A DNA stretch of 64,000 bases from Hormiphora californensis (lineage: Eukaryota > Ctenophora > Tentaculata > Cydippida > Pleurobrachiidae). A program made the translations under genes and the position numbers. A model generated the notes under the pieces. It was not told where the DNA came from, made no database searches, and saw only the letters and a program-made list of their open reading frames with translations. The stretch is from assembly GCA_020137815.1 (NCBI GenBank), contig CM035357.1:620001-684000 (forward strand), written 5' to 3'. This document shows positions 1-14,973 of this stretch, piece by piece (position 1 is the stretch's first letter; each line of letters opens with the position of its first letter).

Positions 1-810
1 AAGGGGGACAGACCCTGATAAAGGGATAAGAGATGATACAAGGGGGACAGACCCTGGAAGGGATAAGAGAGGTGATACAAGGGGGACAGACCCTGATAAA
101 GGGATAAGAGGTGATACAAGGGGGACAGACCCTGATAAAGGGATAAGAGGTGATACAAGGGGGACAGACCCTGATAAAGGGATAAGAGGTGATACGAGGG
201 GGACAGACCCTGATAAAGGGATGAGAGGTGATACGAGGGGGACAGACCCTGGTAAAGGGATAAGAGGTGATACAAGGGGGACAGACCCTGGAAGGGATAA
301 GAGGTGATACAAGGGGGACAGACCCTGATAAAGGTATAAGAGGTGATACAAGGGGGACAGACCCTGATAAAGGGATAAGAGGTGATACAAGGGGGACAGA
401 CCCTGATAAAGGGATAAGAGGTGATACAAGGGGGACAGACCCTGATAAAGGGATAATAGAGGTGATACAAGGGGGGACAGACCCTGATAAAGGGATAAGA
501 GGTGATACAAGGGGGACAGACCCTGATAAAGGGATAAGAGGTGATACAAGGGGGACAGACCCTGATAAAGGGATAATAGAGGTGATACAAGGGGGACAGA
601 CCCTGGAAGGGATAAGAGGTGATACGAGGGGGACAGACCCTGATAAAGGGATGATAGAGGTGATACAAGGGGGACAGACCCTGATAAAGGGATAAGAGGT
701 GATACAAGGGGGACAGACCCTGATAAAGGGATAAGAGGTGATACAAGGGGGACAGACCCTGATAAAGGGATAAGAGGTGATACAAGGGGGACAGATCCTG
801 GAAGGATATG
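1..810. repeat. 39-bp tandem minisatellite
   Basis: About 20 head-to-tail copies of a 39-bp unit built around GGGATAAGAGGTGATACAAG and GGGACAGACCCTGATAAA. Some copies are 37 bp (GGAA replaces GATAAA) or 41 bp (ATAATAGAGG variant). Because 39 is a multiple of 3, one frame stays open through several units and spells a 13-residue repeat, but the 37- and 41-bp variants break it. I see no sign of a real gene. The array starts at the window edge, so its full length is unknown. Confidence 0.95.
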
Positions 811-2786
811 ATGTGAGGTGATCTGAAATCGGAATGGGAATTAGAACTATGTTTAAATCCTGTGAATCAAGGTCATAGTCGTGTTGTTATTGGTTCTCTG
901 CCCGACTCCAAAAATCACAACCTTCACTGCGCTGGCAAGCAAAAAGGTGGCCCCTTCCCCTAAACTTCCCCAAAGCATTATACACAAGTTACAGCATGTA
1001 CAGGGTGTTCATGTGGATTTTGGGGGGATTTTTTGTGCTGTTACAATACTAGGGATTTTGAGCTTCACCCAGAAAAAAGTTCAGCGGGGGGAACTCAGGT
1101 TCTTCGTGCCAGCTGAGTTCTTCGAGCTCAGTCCCGTTGCCGTGGACCTGGTTGGCTGATGGTCCAGTGATTACGGTCAAATCACACCGGCTCTCTCCCC
1201 AATCTTGGGGAGTAAACTTTGCCAGAGACCTTGCCGAACTCAACTATGGCACCGAGCTCTAGCAGTGCGGCTGGTCCCTGCTGGGATTTGGTTCGGCGGT
1301 CGATTGATGAGCGGTTGGTTGACGATTGATATCAGTCGTTGATCGATCGTTTGTCGGTCGGTCGTCGGGCTGAGTCTTAGTGAGGATCCCGGTTGAACTG
1401 ATAATCTCACCCCAGCCAGTAACCTTGTTACACATGGCAACCCATGATTTGTAATCACCGAGGGCCTCTGCCTACTAGGCATGCCTGATGACCCTTCGGC
1501 TGTCTCCCATTTAATTATGGGGGGTAAATTCTACGCCAGAGAACTAGCCTCCCTCAATTATGGCAACCCATGATTTGTAATCACCCGGCAGCTGTAGCCT
1601 TTAAAACAGCCCTCCTGTCCAACATCCCATATTGGTCGGACGGAGGTTACCTTCTCTCACAAAAATAGGGGTTATTCCCCTGGGGAACCTCTGCCCAAAT
1701 TTTTGCCACATACTACCTTTGCAATATATCTAGAACAATCCTCCTCACTAACAAACAGATCAAGCAACACACTTGATTTGGTAATATTCTCCAAACTAGT
1801 ATACAGAAGTAACCTATTCGAATAAACCATCCCCAACCATCCCGATCTGAAAGAAGTAGCAAACCACAGGGCAAGAATCGCTACGGCCGGGGAATTCCAA
1901 CAAAACCACATCATAAGGGACCCACGATTAAGGTAGGGCAGGTCTGGGCCATAACAAAGGGCCACCTCCGCCGTATGGCAAGTAATTACCCCGCAATAGT
2001 GCAACCCCTGGGAGCTGATAATTTGCCAAATGCTCACCAGAAGTTTACATAAGCGTTTTTCATGCTTATCTGTGCTTGCTAAGAAATTAGCTGTCCGGAC
2101 CCCCAGGTTGCATGCTGATAAGTACTGCTAGCGGTTTTGACCAAAGACCTGAGGTGTGATAAGATATTTCAGCCGTCACCGATTAGATGGTGAACCCACG
2201 GTATTGTCATATCCGGCAACCCACCTACCTCTACAGCTCCCTGGAGCAGTAGTAACCAAAGACCAGTCTGTGAGACAGGTAAATTCCATCCATTGTCCTG
2301 ACAATATAGGTATGTCAGTCTAATATTAGATTCACTGTATCAAATACTCTTCTTGTGATGCCGGCGAAGGTTCGAGGGAAATGTTGAGCTTGCTCGACAA
2401 AATACCAGGACCCAAACCGGAACAACATCAACATTATCCCTACGTGTGGGGGACGGTGGCGAAGAGTGATATTAATATAGGTTGTCTGCCGACCATTGTG
2501 GGGCAGTAAAGTGGGAGGAATGACGGGCGGTGCAAAACACACACACACACACACACCCAGAAAAAAGTTGGCAAGATTAGCTGATGAAACTTCATACTGG
2601 GTGAAGCCCAACGCTGTCTGGCGCCGCCGACCCCATCTGAGCGCACTGTCGAATGTGGTCAAATGGGATTTGGCGCCGCCGACCCCATCTGAGCGCACTG
2701 TCAAATGGGGTCAAATGGGGTATGGTGCCGCCATCCAGAACGCTTATCAAGGTCCGACATGAACACCCTGTATATTTACTACTCAC
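811..2786. other. Intergenic region with repeat remnants
   Basis: No convincing exon is visible. A 25-bp phrase, TGGCAACCCATGATTTGTAA plus ATCACC, occurs twice at about 1436 and 1562. The segment TACAGGGTGTTCATG at 999-1013 has its perfect inverse at 2757-2771, so the interval may be a decayed transposon. A doubled phrase beginning TGGCGCCGCCGACCCCATCT lies at 2617-2730, and a short (CA)n run at about 2537. The last exons of the ceramide kinase gene should lie here but could not be found. Confidence 0.5.
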
Positions 2787-6015
<3,229 letters not shown>

Positions 6016-6282
6016 CTGGGGGCGAGAAGGGGTGAAATTGGAGAGAAGGGGTGATCATATTCAGAGTTCAACTGCATGGTAAAAGGATTTACTAGATCAT
6101 TAGATATTGATAAGATATTTAGATCAAAGCCCGAGAGGTTACAGGTGCGGACAACCCAACGGTTTTGTATACATGTCCGGGGGAACATCCACGTGATAAG
6201 TTACATGAATCAGCGAAATATGATCTTTAGAGAGACACTGGACCGTGGGGAACTGTCTTGATAGGTAACTAGGAAATTAAGC

Positions 6283-6390
6283 AGGAACCGACCGAATCAG
6301 GAAATACTGGTCCCTGATTGGCTGATAACCAGTCACGTGACCTAAATAACGAGTTCTGATTGGTTGTTTACTTGTATCGGTCGATTCATG
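6283..6390. mobile_element. 105-bp MITE, family GGAACCGACCGAA, copy 1
   Basis: Starts AGGAACCGACCGAATCAGG and matches, in inverse orientation, the copies at 40962, 42779 and 49146. The far end has decayed (CGGTCGATTCATG instead of CGGTCGGTTCCT). The middle holds the shared phrase CAGTCACGTGACCTAAATAA. It has no coding capacity. Confidence 0.85.
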
Positions 6391-6795
6391 AAATTAAGTA
6401 ACTAGGAGCTGAGGTTACTATGTAACTAGCTAACTGAAGCTGTGCCAAGGCAGAACGGCTGTTTCCTATCTCGATGTCTCTCTGCATTCCTACAGGAACA
6501 CTTTGTCTGCAGGAACACTTTGTCTGCAGGAACACTTTGTCTCTCTTAACATGGACCTCCCTCTAAAATTAGCTCTCGTTTTACCCCGATAGTGTGCAAT
6601 TCCCAGTGTATTCAATTATGAATAGAATTTGAAACAATGCTCATGCTCTCTATTTTAAGATCTACTCTACGATTTATCGTTCTATTATTGCTCTCTTTCT
6701 AGCTCTTGGTTTATACTTTATAGTTATCCAGTTTTGTATTTGTTTTGGTTTACGCCCCGAAGTTCTTTGTAAGACAGCTTGTAACAACGTCAAGA

Positions 6796-7413
6796 ATGGC
6801 AAGAATGGCAAGAATGGCAAACTGGTTTGTGTGGACTACAGCTTTACTCAGCTTGGCACTTTCCAGCACTGCCTCCCCCATTCATCAACGACAAGTCAAG
6901 TTCTCAAATGCCCAGTTTATGAAGACATACTCTACGGACTACGCGAGTAAAATGATTGATGGAGATTTCACAACGAGAGGAAGTTCAAAGTGCTATCAAA
7001 ATGAAGAGGTTTGGGCAAAACTAAGACTTTCTGAACCGGCCACCATCGACTTTCTTGAGTTCTACCTCACCCATCAGGGTGCATGGTATAACTACCTCCG
7101 GCCTACCGGAACTAGGGTCTTGTTAGAGGAAGAAGGAACTGGACTGGAATATCTTTGTGGCGTGATTGTATTGGATTCCAGTAACAAGGTTCACAGTCTC
7201 ACCGTCAGGTGTAGGAAGGAGGCCGCATCAGTCATAGCAAATAAAGTCGTACTTCGAGTGGAGAAGAACGAGAATAGTACATCTACGGGGGCGTGTCTCC
7301 ACTTTTGGGAGATACAAGCTTTTTCAGATGCAGGTACCAGAGTTAGAGAACTAGACACCATACACCCCCCTTCCACAGCACCCCCAAATTGCATCAGCAC
7401 CACCATATTATAA
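6796..7413 (+). CDS. Secreted discoidin/fucolectin-like (F5/8 type C-like) protein
   Basis: A single open frame of 205 residues from the first ATG (three closely spaced ATGs follow each other; the first is taken). Residues 1 to about 26 form a signal peptide with the hydrophobic run VWTTALLSLALSS. The rest resembles a galactose-binding-like lectin fold: KMIDGDFTTRGSSKCYQNEE near the start, then VWAKLRLSEPATIDFLEFYL, and CLHFWEIQAFS near the end, where the strand preceding the closing edge of an F5/8C or fucolectin domain is expected. Such domains bind cell-surface carbohydrates or lipids outside the cell. The last 25 residues are low-complexity, and the CAG|GTACCA at about 7333 could be a splice donor, so the C-terminus is uncertain. 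The exact family is not certain. Confidence 0.6.
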   Translation: MARMARMANWFVWTTALLSLALSSTASPIHQRQVKFSNAQFMKTYSTDYASKMIDGDFTTRGSSKCYQNEEVWAKLRLSEPATIDFLEFYLTHQGAWYNYLRPTGTRVLLEEEGTGLEYLCGVIVLDSSNKVHSLTVRCRKEAASVIANKVVLRVEKNENSTSTGACLHFWEIQAFSDAGTRVRELDTIHPPSTAPPNCISTTIL

Positions 7414-7726
7414 AAGAAAACACGGTGACTTTTGGGGCTGTGGCACACACCCTCACCATACACCCCCCCCCCATCATTATACAAACCCCCGTATTATGTA
7501 TAATAATGATACTGGGTTTTACATAACTTAGATACTTAAATTCTATCAAAGTGTCAGTTTTTACATTTATCTGATATATCTTCTTGATACGTACCTCCCA
7601 GTTGTTATGCTCTAACCCTCCTTTACCTTGTTCCAGACCAAACCAAACTCAAGACACTCAAAGGAAAATCGATCGCTGCCTAGTTCCAGACCAAACCAAA
7701 CTCAGTAATCTCTCAAAGGCAAAACA
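7414..7726. other. Short convergent intergenic stretch
   Basis: Holds a C-rich tract and a direct duplication around TTCCAGACCAAACCAAACTC (about 7631 and 7683). It separates the plus-strand lectin-like gene from the minus-strand gene beginning at 8702. No gene is seen. Confidence 0.6.
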
Positions 7727-8702
7727 TTACCTCCAGCTCAACATAAACCTTAGAATTTTATTTATATTAGGCCAGGAGTAGTGAGATACCCCTGTGGAGG
7801 CCGTGCGGCTCTGACCGTTCGGTATCGCCAGTGGTTGATCACGGTTTTCCTGGAGCGTCCGAAGTAACATGCTCTGCATAAACTGATTGGTGGGTGGCCT
7901 TGCTACGGCGGAGTGGTTGACGTGCTGGGGCGCCTAATAAGCGTGTTCGATGCGGCCTCTACTACTTTCGGGCAGGTCATCTTCCAGACGCAGCAATCAC
8001 AAACAAACAAACAAGCCCAAGGTTTGCAAAGATCGAAAATGAACACCCTGTACAATCAGAAGCTTCAAACATCGATTACCTTTTTGTAAGTGTAGACGCG
8101 TAATTTAAAAAGGTCCGATCCCTTTTGGAACATCTGCCGGAGATTGAAATTCATCTGCGAGCATGCCCCTAGCACATCGTGGAGAGATAGTTCGTGTCGT
8201 TTAGCTGGTTCTGGGGAGGGGGATCAATGCTCTAGAACAATTATTGTAGATTAAATTAATGGGTGGTTCTGAGGGGGGGGGGGGGGGTTGGGAGGTCAAT
8301 GTTCCCAAAGGTTCATAGGCACACATGTGACATGTCTCCCTCTATATCGTAAAAGGAAAACAAATGTACTCACTTCTCCGGCGGAGCGAGCGACGTTTTT
8401 CTTTTCTCCTCTCCCATGTCAAGGCATAGAGCGACAAACTGACGTTAAATCTAGAGAGAGAGAAGTATATCAATGAACATGAATAGTATTCACCTTATTA
8501 TTACCCTAACATGGCATCATTTAGACTGCTCTTCAGTGATCTTCTTTTGCACAAAATATAGACAATTCTACATTACAAATTCTACATTACAAACCCACTT
8601 TTTTCCCTTCCTCAACATTATTCCACGACATTCCTGTTGAACTTGGACATCGTCCACATCCACAATGGGAGAGGGTCCACTGGAGAACTCCTGGCGAGGC
8701 AT
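7727..8702 (-). CDS. Unrecognised four-exon gene, about 154 residues
   Basis: Four exons on the minus strand join with consistent phases: 8702-8599 (starts with ATG), 8438-8374, 8168-8080 and 7933-7727 (ends in TAA). Introns begin GT and end AG. The product starts MPRQEFSSGPSPIVDVDDVQ, has a very basic segment WERRKEKRRSLRRRR, then ACSQMNFNLRQMFQKG and a tail with FMQSMLLRTLQENRDQP. It has no signal peptide or membrane span, so an intracellular or nuclear protein is likely. I do not recognise the family. Two further exon-like open stretches upstream, 9126-8996 (Ser/Thr/Pro-rich, acceptor TTATTTCAG, donor GTGTGT) and 9413-9345, do not join this frame. They may belong to an alternative transcript or another gene. 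Confidence 0.42.
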
Positions 8703-8891
8703 TTAACTGTGAACGTGAGAGGCATGAATGTTGTATATATGGGAGGGAGGCGAGGAGTGAGTGGGGATGACTGTTGAATGAATTGGGATGAGGCAAGAAT
8801 GAGGTAGGAGTAAGTTTTTGGGCTAGTTTGACGGTTATGAAACTCGTGATGATCAGGAGATATCTAATGAAGTTCAGATGTAATGGGAGTA

Positions 8892-8964
8892 CAGTCGGTC
8901 CCCGATTTCCGGGATGCTCGGAGAAAAGGCCAGGAGGAGGTCCCAGTAAATCAGGGCCCGACTC
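8892..8964. mobile_element. Short Tigger/pogo-like MITE, copy 1
   Basis: About 73 bp beginning CAGTCGGTCCCCGATTTCCG and ending in the inverse TAAATCAGGGCCCGACTC. It is flanked by TA on both sides. It matches elements at 32369, 62435 and 63913. Confidence 0.7.
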
Positions 8965-9413
8965 TACTTCAGAAATAATATTCTAAAATACACACCTGTA
9001 AAAACCGAGGTTGAGCAGTTTGTGGTCGTTTTAGTAGGGGTTGACCCGTTATACTAGTAGGGATGGTGTACTCAGAACCAAGGGTAGAGGGCGATGATGC
9101 TGTGGTCGGTGAATCCTTGGAAACTGAAATTATTTTAATTGAATTAATTAATTTAAATTGAATTAATTACCTGTCCCAAATTCTAACTAACTGAGTTAAA
9201 ATTAAAGTTAAGATGTCATAATAATACACAACGTTACAATGAAACAATGTTCGGCGTGTTAAATATTCAATCAATTACTGTTAATTAGTGTTAATTATTG
9301 TTAATTACTGTTAATTAGTGTTAATTAAACTAACATGTATCAGTGATGCTTTCTGATGGATCCTCTAGCCAGTTCTCGTAAAACGGAGATCCCTCCCTTT
9401 GAGCCGGTTCACT

Positions 9414-10362
9414 ACGACTGTAAGGGGGGGGGGGTAACATTCAAATAAAGGGTATCAATAATTCAAACACACAAACTAGTGTAATTATGTGCTGCACAGG
9501 AAATATCTCAGCAATCAAAAACACCAATCACACAACTTACATGCTAGTCAAATCCCCATTTCGCATCCTTGATTTCGATTTGCAAACATAAAATCACGTT
9601 CAAAGGTTAAAAAGACATGCCATGCTTAGCGTGAAGTGTACAGTCAGCGTTTTTAGAAAAAATGGAAGTGCAAGCTTTCTTGGTCTACCTCCAAATCATA
9701 ATTATCCCCTGCTTCATGACTGTGATAATAAATTGCTTATGAGTGGCTCACGTTTCATGCCAAGACCATTGGAAGTTTTCCATCTTTACTTGGATCAAGT
9801 TGAGCTCGTATGTTATTTTTAATTGATGTTCGGACTTTACGGGTCAATCTCCTTGAGTGACTCTTGAGGCAAGAGCCTCGCCAATGTTGACCTGTCATAT
9901 TGAAGATTGAGACTGGGGCAAAAATAATCACATCAGTCTGTGTACTGGAATTGGTTGAATAATCAAGTGTTGTGAAGCACAAAAATATAACGATGAGGAA
10001 CGAAACTTAGAAAACCTGTGAGAATACTTCACACTCAAATCTTACGTAAAAGCACATTGGTGAAAACCTCGAAATCATAAATGGTCGTTTCAGGCTTTCG
10101 TGACGCATTTTTTGCTATCAACTAAATTTGAGAATAGGGTTTTCTCTAGCTATGGAGTCATTAATGCAATTGCCAAATGGCGTGCAGCTTGGCAGTTGGC
10201 CTCTGGGCTCTGCTGCAGGCGGTGGCCGGTGACCGAAGAATAGACAAATGGGATAGTTTTGGGTTTTAGCTTGTCTAAAAACCCCAAAAATCTCAGAAAC
10301 TCCTTCTCCACGTCACCTGAAATCTTGAGCCTAGATAGTTGAAAAAAGCAGAGATTTAAAGT
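9414..10362. other. AT-rich stretch without a clear gene
   Basis: AT-rich, with repeated TTAATTACTG/TTAATTAGTG units at 9270-9330 just upstream and several weak open frames. No exon with convincing splice borders or family resemblance was found. Confidence 0.4.
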
Positions 10363-10770
10363 GCGTTTCAAACGACTTGACCTGAGATTCCTGGAAATTC
10401 AGGATTTCCCCTTTGTAAATACACGCGCAATGCGCCAAATTCCAAGAATAGGGATCCCTAAAAAAGTTCAGTATTTACACAGAGTTTACACAGTCTTTAC
10501 ACAGTCATTACACCCAGAGCGGCGCGTGCTGCGTTTTGCGGCTTTTTCTAAGAAAATATTGGATTGTGTGCTGCACAATTGAGTAAATTGAGCGCTGCGG
10601 CGAAAAAAGTTTCCGAAAACGCTGCAAATCGAGTGCGAAAGACGCAGTCTTTACACCCAGAGCGGCGCGGGCGCTCTGGGTGTAACGACTGTGTAAAGAC
10701 TGTGTAAACTCTGTGTAAATACTGAACTTTTTTAGGGATCCCTATTACGGGTCAAGTCGCTTGAAACGGA
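10363..10770. repeat. Long inverted repeat (hairpin) of about 400 bp
   Basis: Arms 10447-10526 and 10671-10746 are near-perfect inverses: AATAGGGATCCCTAAAAAAG on the left pairs with CTTTTTTAGGGATCCCTATT on the right, and the paired region continues through TTTACACAGAGTTTACACAG and the GAGCGGCGCG end. An outer pair, GTTTCAAACGACTTGACC and GGTCAAGTCGCTTGAAAC, encloses them. The loop is about 145 bp and GC-richer. This is probably a non-autonomous foldback transposon. Confidence 0.85.
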
Positions 10771-12600
10771 CTTTTTAGCTTGGCAAACGTTGCTGGCAGC
10801 GCGGGATAAGGCAGCGCTTTTCAAAGATTTAGCGTGTTTTCGCACATTTTGAGATTTGTTCCATTTTCGGCCCGAAAATTTAGGACAAAAAACTCGGCGC
10901 GCGTCAAATAAAATCGGCGCGCAAATCCAAAATACACGCCGCGCATCATTTTTTCACAAATTCTGTCGTTGAAATCCGGCCACGAATTTTTTAAAAACGG
11001 TACAAAATTTTAAAAATGTTAAATTTATCTTTGGCTTGCGCTGCTGCAGATCCCTGGGGGCGTGAGGGGGACAGATGAGGGGAAATACGGCGCCATCCAT
11101 ACATCAGCAGGGTAGGCCAAAATTTATCTTGAAAAGCGCTGATTACTGATTCGGCGCTATGCTGTCTTGCTCGGTCGGCGAGACTTGGCTGTGTGGCTGT
11201 TTACAGTTCCAGATGAGCAAACCAAACGAAACGAAAAAACTTATTACTGATTCGGGTTCTGCTTGTGATCTGTCAATCTGAGCTATTTAGGGCGTTGCTT
11301 GTTCAAACAGTTCACACTTCACGCAGTGCTGCAGTGCTGCAGACATGAATATTTCAGACTTTCAGAAGTGCAGATGACAGTGAAGCGTATGAAAATAAGT
11401 TCCTAAAATAGTAGATAAACTTTAATCAAAACCCCTCCATGGAAAGGCAATGGTTGTTGTTGGTCCGTAGACCAGGATTTCATCAGTTCATCGTCAACAG
11501 TTATAACTGTTAATTGCTCTAACTTCTAAGAGCTGAAATTTTCCACAATCTCATCCTTCTCCCACTGATCCAAGTTTGTATGAGGGACCTCGAAATGTTC
11601 AGGTCTGTACCATGTGTCCTATCTCGACCAATCAACGCTCAGATGACATGCGGGTCACGAGTGGGTGTTCGAGCTATTCCGGGCTGTGATTGACTAGATA
11701 ATGTCAGCTGTCAGACCGAATATATAACGGTCCGAATCCGCGGTCCGCCGTTCTGTATTTACAGGGTATGCTTTACTTGCTACAGGAGCGTTCAGGGAGT
11801 CACTATAATTTGAATACGCGTTCATCTTTGTGATAAAGTGGATGCAGATTCAAGATGGTGAACTTGTTCATTTTCATGTTGTGTACCCCAATAATAAAGA
11901 CAAGTACTTGGCTGATATATGGTCGTTAGGCATGTGACCTTAATCAGCCATAAGACATGTGCAGACTTTATCGTCGCGTCATAGTGTTAGATTGTAAGAA
12001 TCATCCAGTAACCAGTACATTCTAAGAACTAAGAATTGTATGTTCTGAATCTACCGTGCAGTGATTACAGTGCTATTGCAGTGATGTGAGCACCCTAACG
12101 CCCCTAGCTGTTATCATTCATTTTATGAGAAAAGTCAAGAACTACTCTCAACTTTTGTCTGACGAATTTGAGATATGTCGTGCTTTTTAGAGGTTTACTG
12201 GTGCCACCGGGATAGAAGCGGGAAGACGATAAATCAAGAGAGAGGGCCGATAGGGCGAATGAAAGAGGTCAATTTCTGGGTTTGTTTGTTGTTACTGAAC
12301 CTCCATGCCAATCCGGGTATTTGGTATGGCACTGAGTCCCTAATTTCGCTCGCCTACCCGGGGCGAGAAAGGGACTCGTGATTTGGGTTTCTGGAACGTT
12401 TGAGAAGGTCTTTGAAGATGGTAGTATGAGGGTCAATTCCAGTAGTAACTAGGAATCACGTGTATACTTCACACTGCAGGGTTTTGACCATTATATAAAC
12501 AGGCTATTGCTGCATGGGCCGCGCGGTTGATAAATAAACACTTGTTTCCTATTAGGGGAGAGGGAGTTATCATATCCGGCCCCCTGACCAGAATCACACC
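10771..12600. other. Intergenic region
   Basis: No supported gene. A CG-rich patch at 10890-10950 (CGGCGCGCG phrases) may be the flank of the hairpin element. A short open frame with a hydrophobic start (VNFWVCLLLLNLHANPG) lies at about 12260-12381, but no second exon or family resemblance supports it. A TATATAA phrase occurs at about 12493. Confidence 0.4.
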
Positions 12601-12629
12601 CTTCCGCATAGATCTAACAACATGAGATC

Positions 12630-12657
12630 ACCATTGAGAGAGAGGGAGAGAGGGAGA

Positions 12658-12717
<60 letters not shown>

Positions 12718-13435
12718 TACAGAGAGGGATAGAAATTGAAATTTGTAACGCTTGTTACGATTGCACGCCACGATTGGACCTTGACCACCACCAATCACGC
12801 CCTCTCTCTCACTCTCTCTTCTCTCACTCTCACTCTCCATCTCTCTTTCACTCACTCTTTCACTCGCTCTATCTCTCTCTCTATCTATCTATCTATCTTT
12901 CTCTCTCTCTCTAGATCTTTCTCTCTCTCTTCCCCTCTATCTTTGTATCTCTCTCTCTCACTCTCTATCCGGCCCTTACTCGTTGGTCGATTTACGTCCC
13001 ATGAGTGCTGCACGACAGGTGTTATAGTGCTTGTAGTGTCCCTTTTTATGAGCTCTTAGTCCTCTGCATGTGACTACATCAAGCATGGCGATCTAAAGGA
13101 CCGTGAAAATGTTATAAACTAGCTCCTCCTCCGCCCTCTAGCGTGAGAGCTTTACCTTCTTGATCAGCTTCAGTGAACTACCCGGCCCTCTACCGCGGGT
13201 TTCAGCTTCTCTCTCTCCCTCTTAGCTACTCCATCTATCTCTCTTTTTCTCACTCTCTCTCTCTCTCCCTCTCTCTCTCCCTCCCTCTCTCTTAGTTGAA
13301 ATAACGATCTCACCCTGCTCTCTCCTAGTTAAAGTAACAATCTCACTCTCTCTCCCTCTACTTTGTAGGTGCGTGGGTGTTCTATACGGCTCACGTCGGC
13401 ACGAACTTACACACACACACACGCTAACACACACC
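12630..13435. repeat. (GA)n/(CT)n microsatellite cluster
   Basis: GA tract 12637-12715, then mixed CT/CTAT tracts at 12800-12960 and 13205-13360, and a (CA)n run at about 13411. Serine-leucine and arginine-glutamate open frames here are products of the dinucleotide repeats. Confidence 0.9.
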
Positions 13436-14873
13436 CTCTATATATCCCCCTTGCCTCAATTCCCACTTCCATTTGCACCCCCTTTGTATTTACAACTGTT
13501 TACGAGAGTCATATCTTGATCTTTAGTACTGCAAGTATTAGAATTCCCTTTGAACAATACCCAAGTAGAAATGGAATTGGACAGTATTTTGTTTCAGGGG
13601 AAATTTAGCGATCACCCTCGTCATGATCTTGTTGACAAAACTGGCATTTATTTGACCGTATTAGCCGGTAAATTGTCCTAACTCTGTTATGTTTTAGCTT
13701 GATCTCATGATCTCCCAGCTGCTGGCCTCTCAATGATAGTAGTATTATAGGGCTTGTCCTCTCAGAGCCGGGTTCAAAAGAGAGAGAGTTCCCTCGCCAA
13801 TCAGAGTGACTGATTGTTGGTGCCGGAAATGCGATGCAATTATAGCACCTCACAGCGTCTCTCTCTCTCTCTCTATCTCTCTCAGTCTCCGATCTTCTTG
13901 TACTCTAAGATCCTCTTTTTTATCTCCCTCTCTCCCGTTTCTCTCTCTCCCGATTTTAAGAGTCAAGGCTGGGAAACGTAAAGAGAGAGAGAGAGAGGGG
14001 TTTGGGAGTGGTGAAGGAGAGTAGATACCAATTTTACCCCTCCTCCTCCCTCTCTCTCTCTCCCTTCCTCTCTCACATCCTTAACAAGGCTCTAAAATAC
14101 TGTCTCACGTGCTTTACTGGGGGTGCGTCACATGTTCTAACACGTGGTCACGCAGGTACATGCGGGTTCTGCGTTGTAGTGCTTTTCAGTGTCACGTGGG
14201 ATAATGTCACGTGTTGGTCAGGTCATGTGCACACCTACTATCCCTTCTGCAGGCCTCTCTTCCGTTAGTGATTGCTTGTACAACACCGTGTGGGTTGATC
14301 CTTGGAAAGTGTTATTTGTGGTACCATGCCCGGAAATTAGTTTGTTTTTCTAATTACAACCCTTTTAATAATCCCACCTTGTTGGTTGTTACTTGTTGTG
14401 AGTGATTTACAACAACCGTAGATCTGTATTTTTCACACCATTTCGTGCTCTATCTACTTTTTATCTTTTCTCTTTTTTATCTTTGTTCATTGAGCTGCTG
14501 TTGTATCATGATTTTGGTACACCTTTCTCCCACGGTTTGAATGTTCTAATCTAAGGTCCAATCTAATGCAATGTTGAACAGAAATCCTTTCAAAGTGCCG
14601 ACATAAGAAGAAGTTCCTTTTGTGAAGACCTTTATGAAGGAGCAGTTCTAATTATTTCGAAATTATTTATTTGTTGTTGTTCCCACTGATGATATCCATC
14701 TGGATCAAAACAATTGTTTGGTAAAACATACTTGTTTGAATTTGTTATCTAATGCTTGAAACTGAGGGGACAACCAGGCCTGGGAAATCAAGATGCTTTT
14801 ATTTTGCCATTCATCTCTCTCTCTCCTCTCTCATCTCGTCTCTCTCCTCCTCCTCGTCGTCTCTCTCTTCCTC
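13436..14873. other. Intergenic region with CACGTG cluster
   Basis: Mostly non-coding, with CT-rich tracts at 13855-13950 and 14040-14080. Between 14105 and 14215 the hexamer CACGTG occurs four times with related ACGTG phrases. No exon is supported. Confidence 0.45.
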
Positions 14874-14973
14874 NNNNNNNNNNNNNNNNNNNNNNNNNNN
14901 NNNNNNNNNNNNNNNNNNNNNNNNNNNNNNNNNNNNNNNNNNNNNNNNNNNNNNNNNNNNNNNNNNNNNNNNN
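14874..14973. other. Assembly gap of 100 N
   Basis: Exactly 100 ambiguous bases, the usual placeholder for a gap of unknown size. It lies just after a CT-rich tract. Confidence 0.98.

Noticed and set aside
267-695. Open frame of 142 codons with a 13-residue repeat
   Set aside because: It is the translation of the 39-bp minisatellite and is broken by the unit-length variants; no start context, splice site or family resemblance.
1-810. CRISPR-like array
   Set aside because: The units are contiguous with no unique spacers, and the window is animal DNA.
7790-7990. Possible tRNA or structured RNA in a GC-rich stretch
   Set aside because: No cloverleaf could be drawn, and the minus strand gives a phase-consistent coding exon there.
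10150-10582. Two 73-codon frames around 10150-10582
   Set aside because: They overlap the arms of the long hairpin and have no family resemblance.
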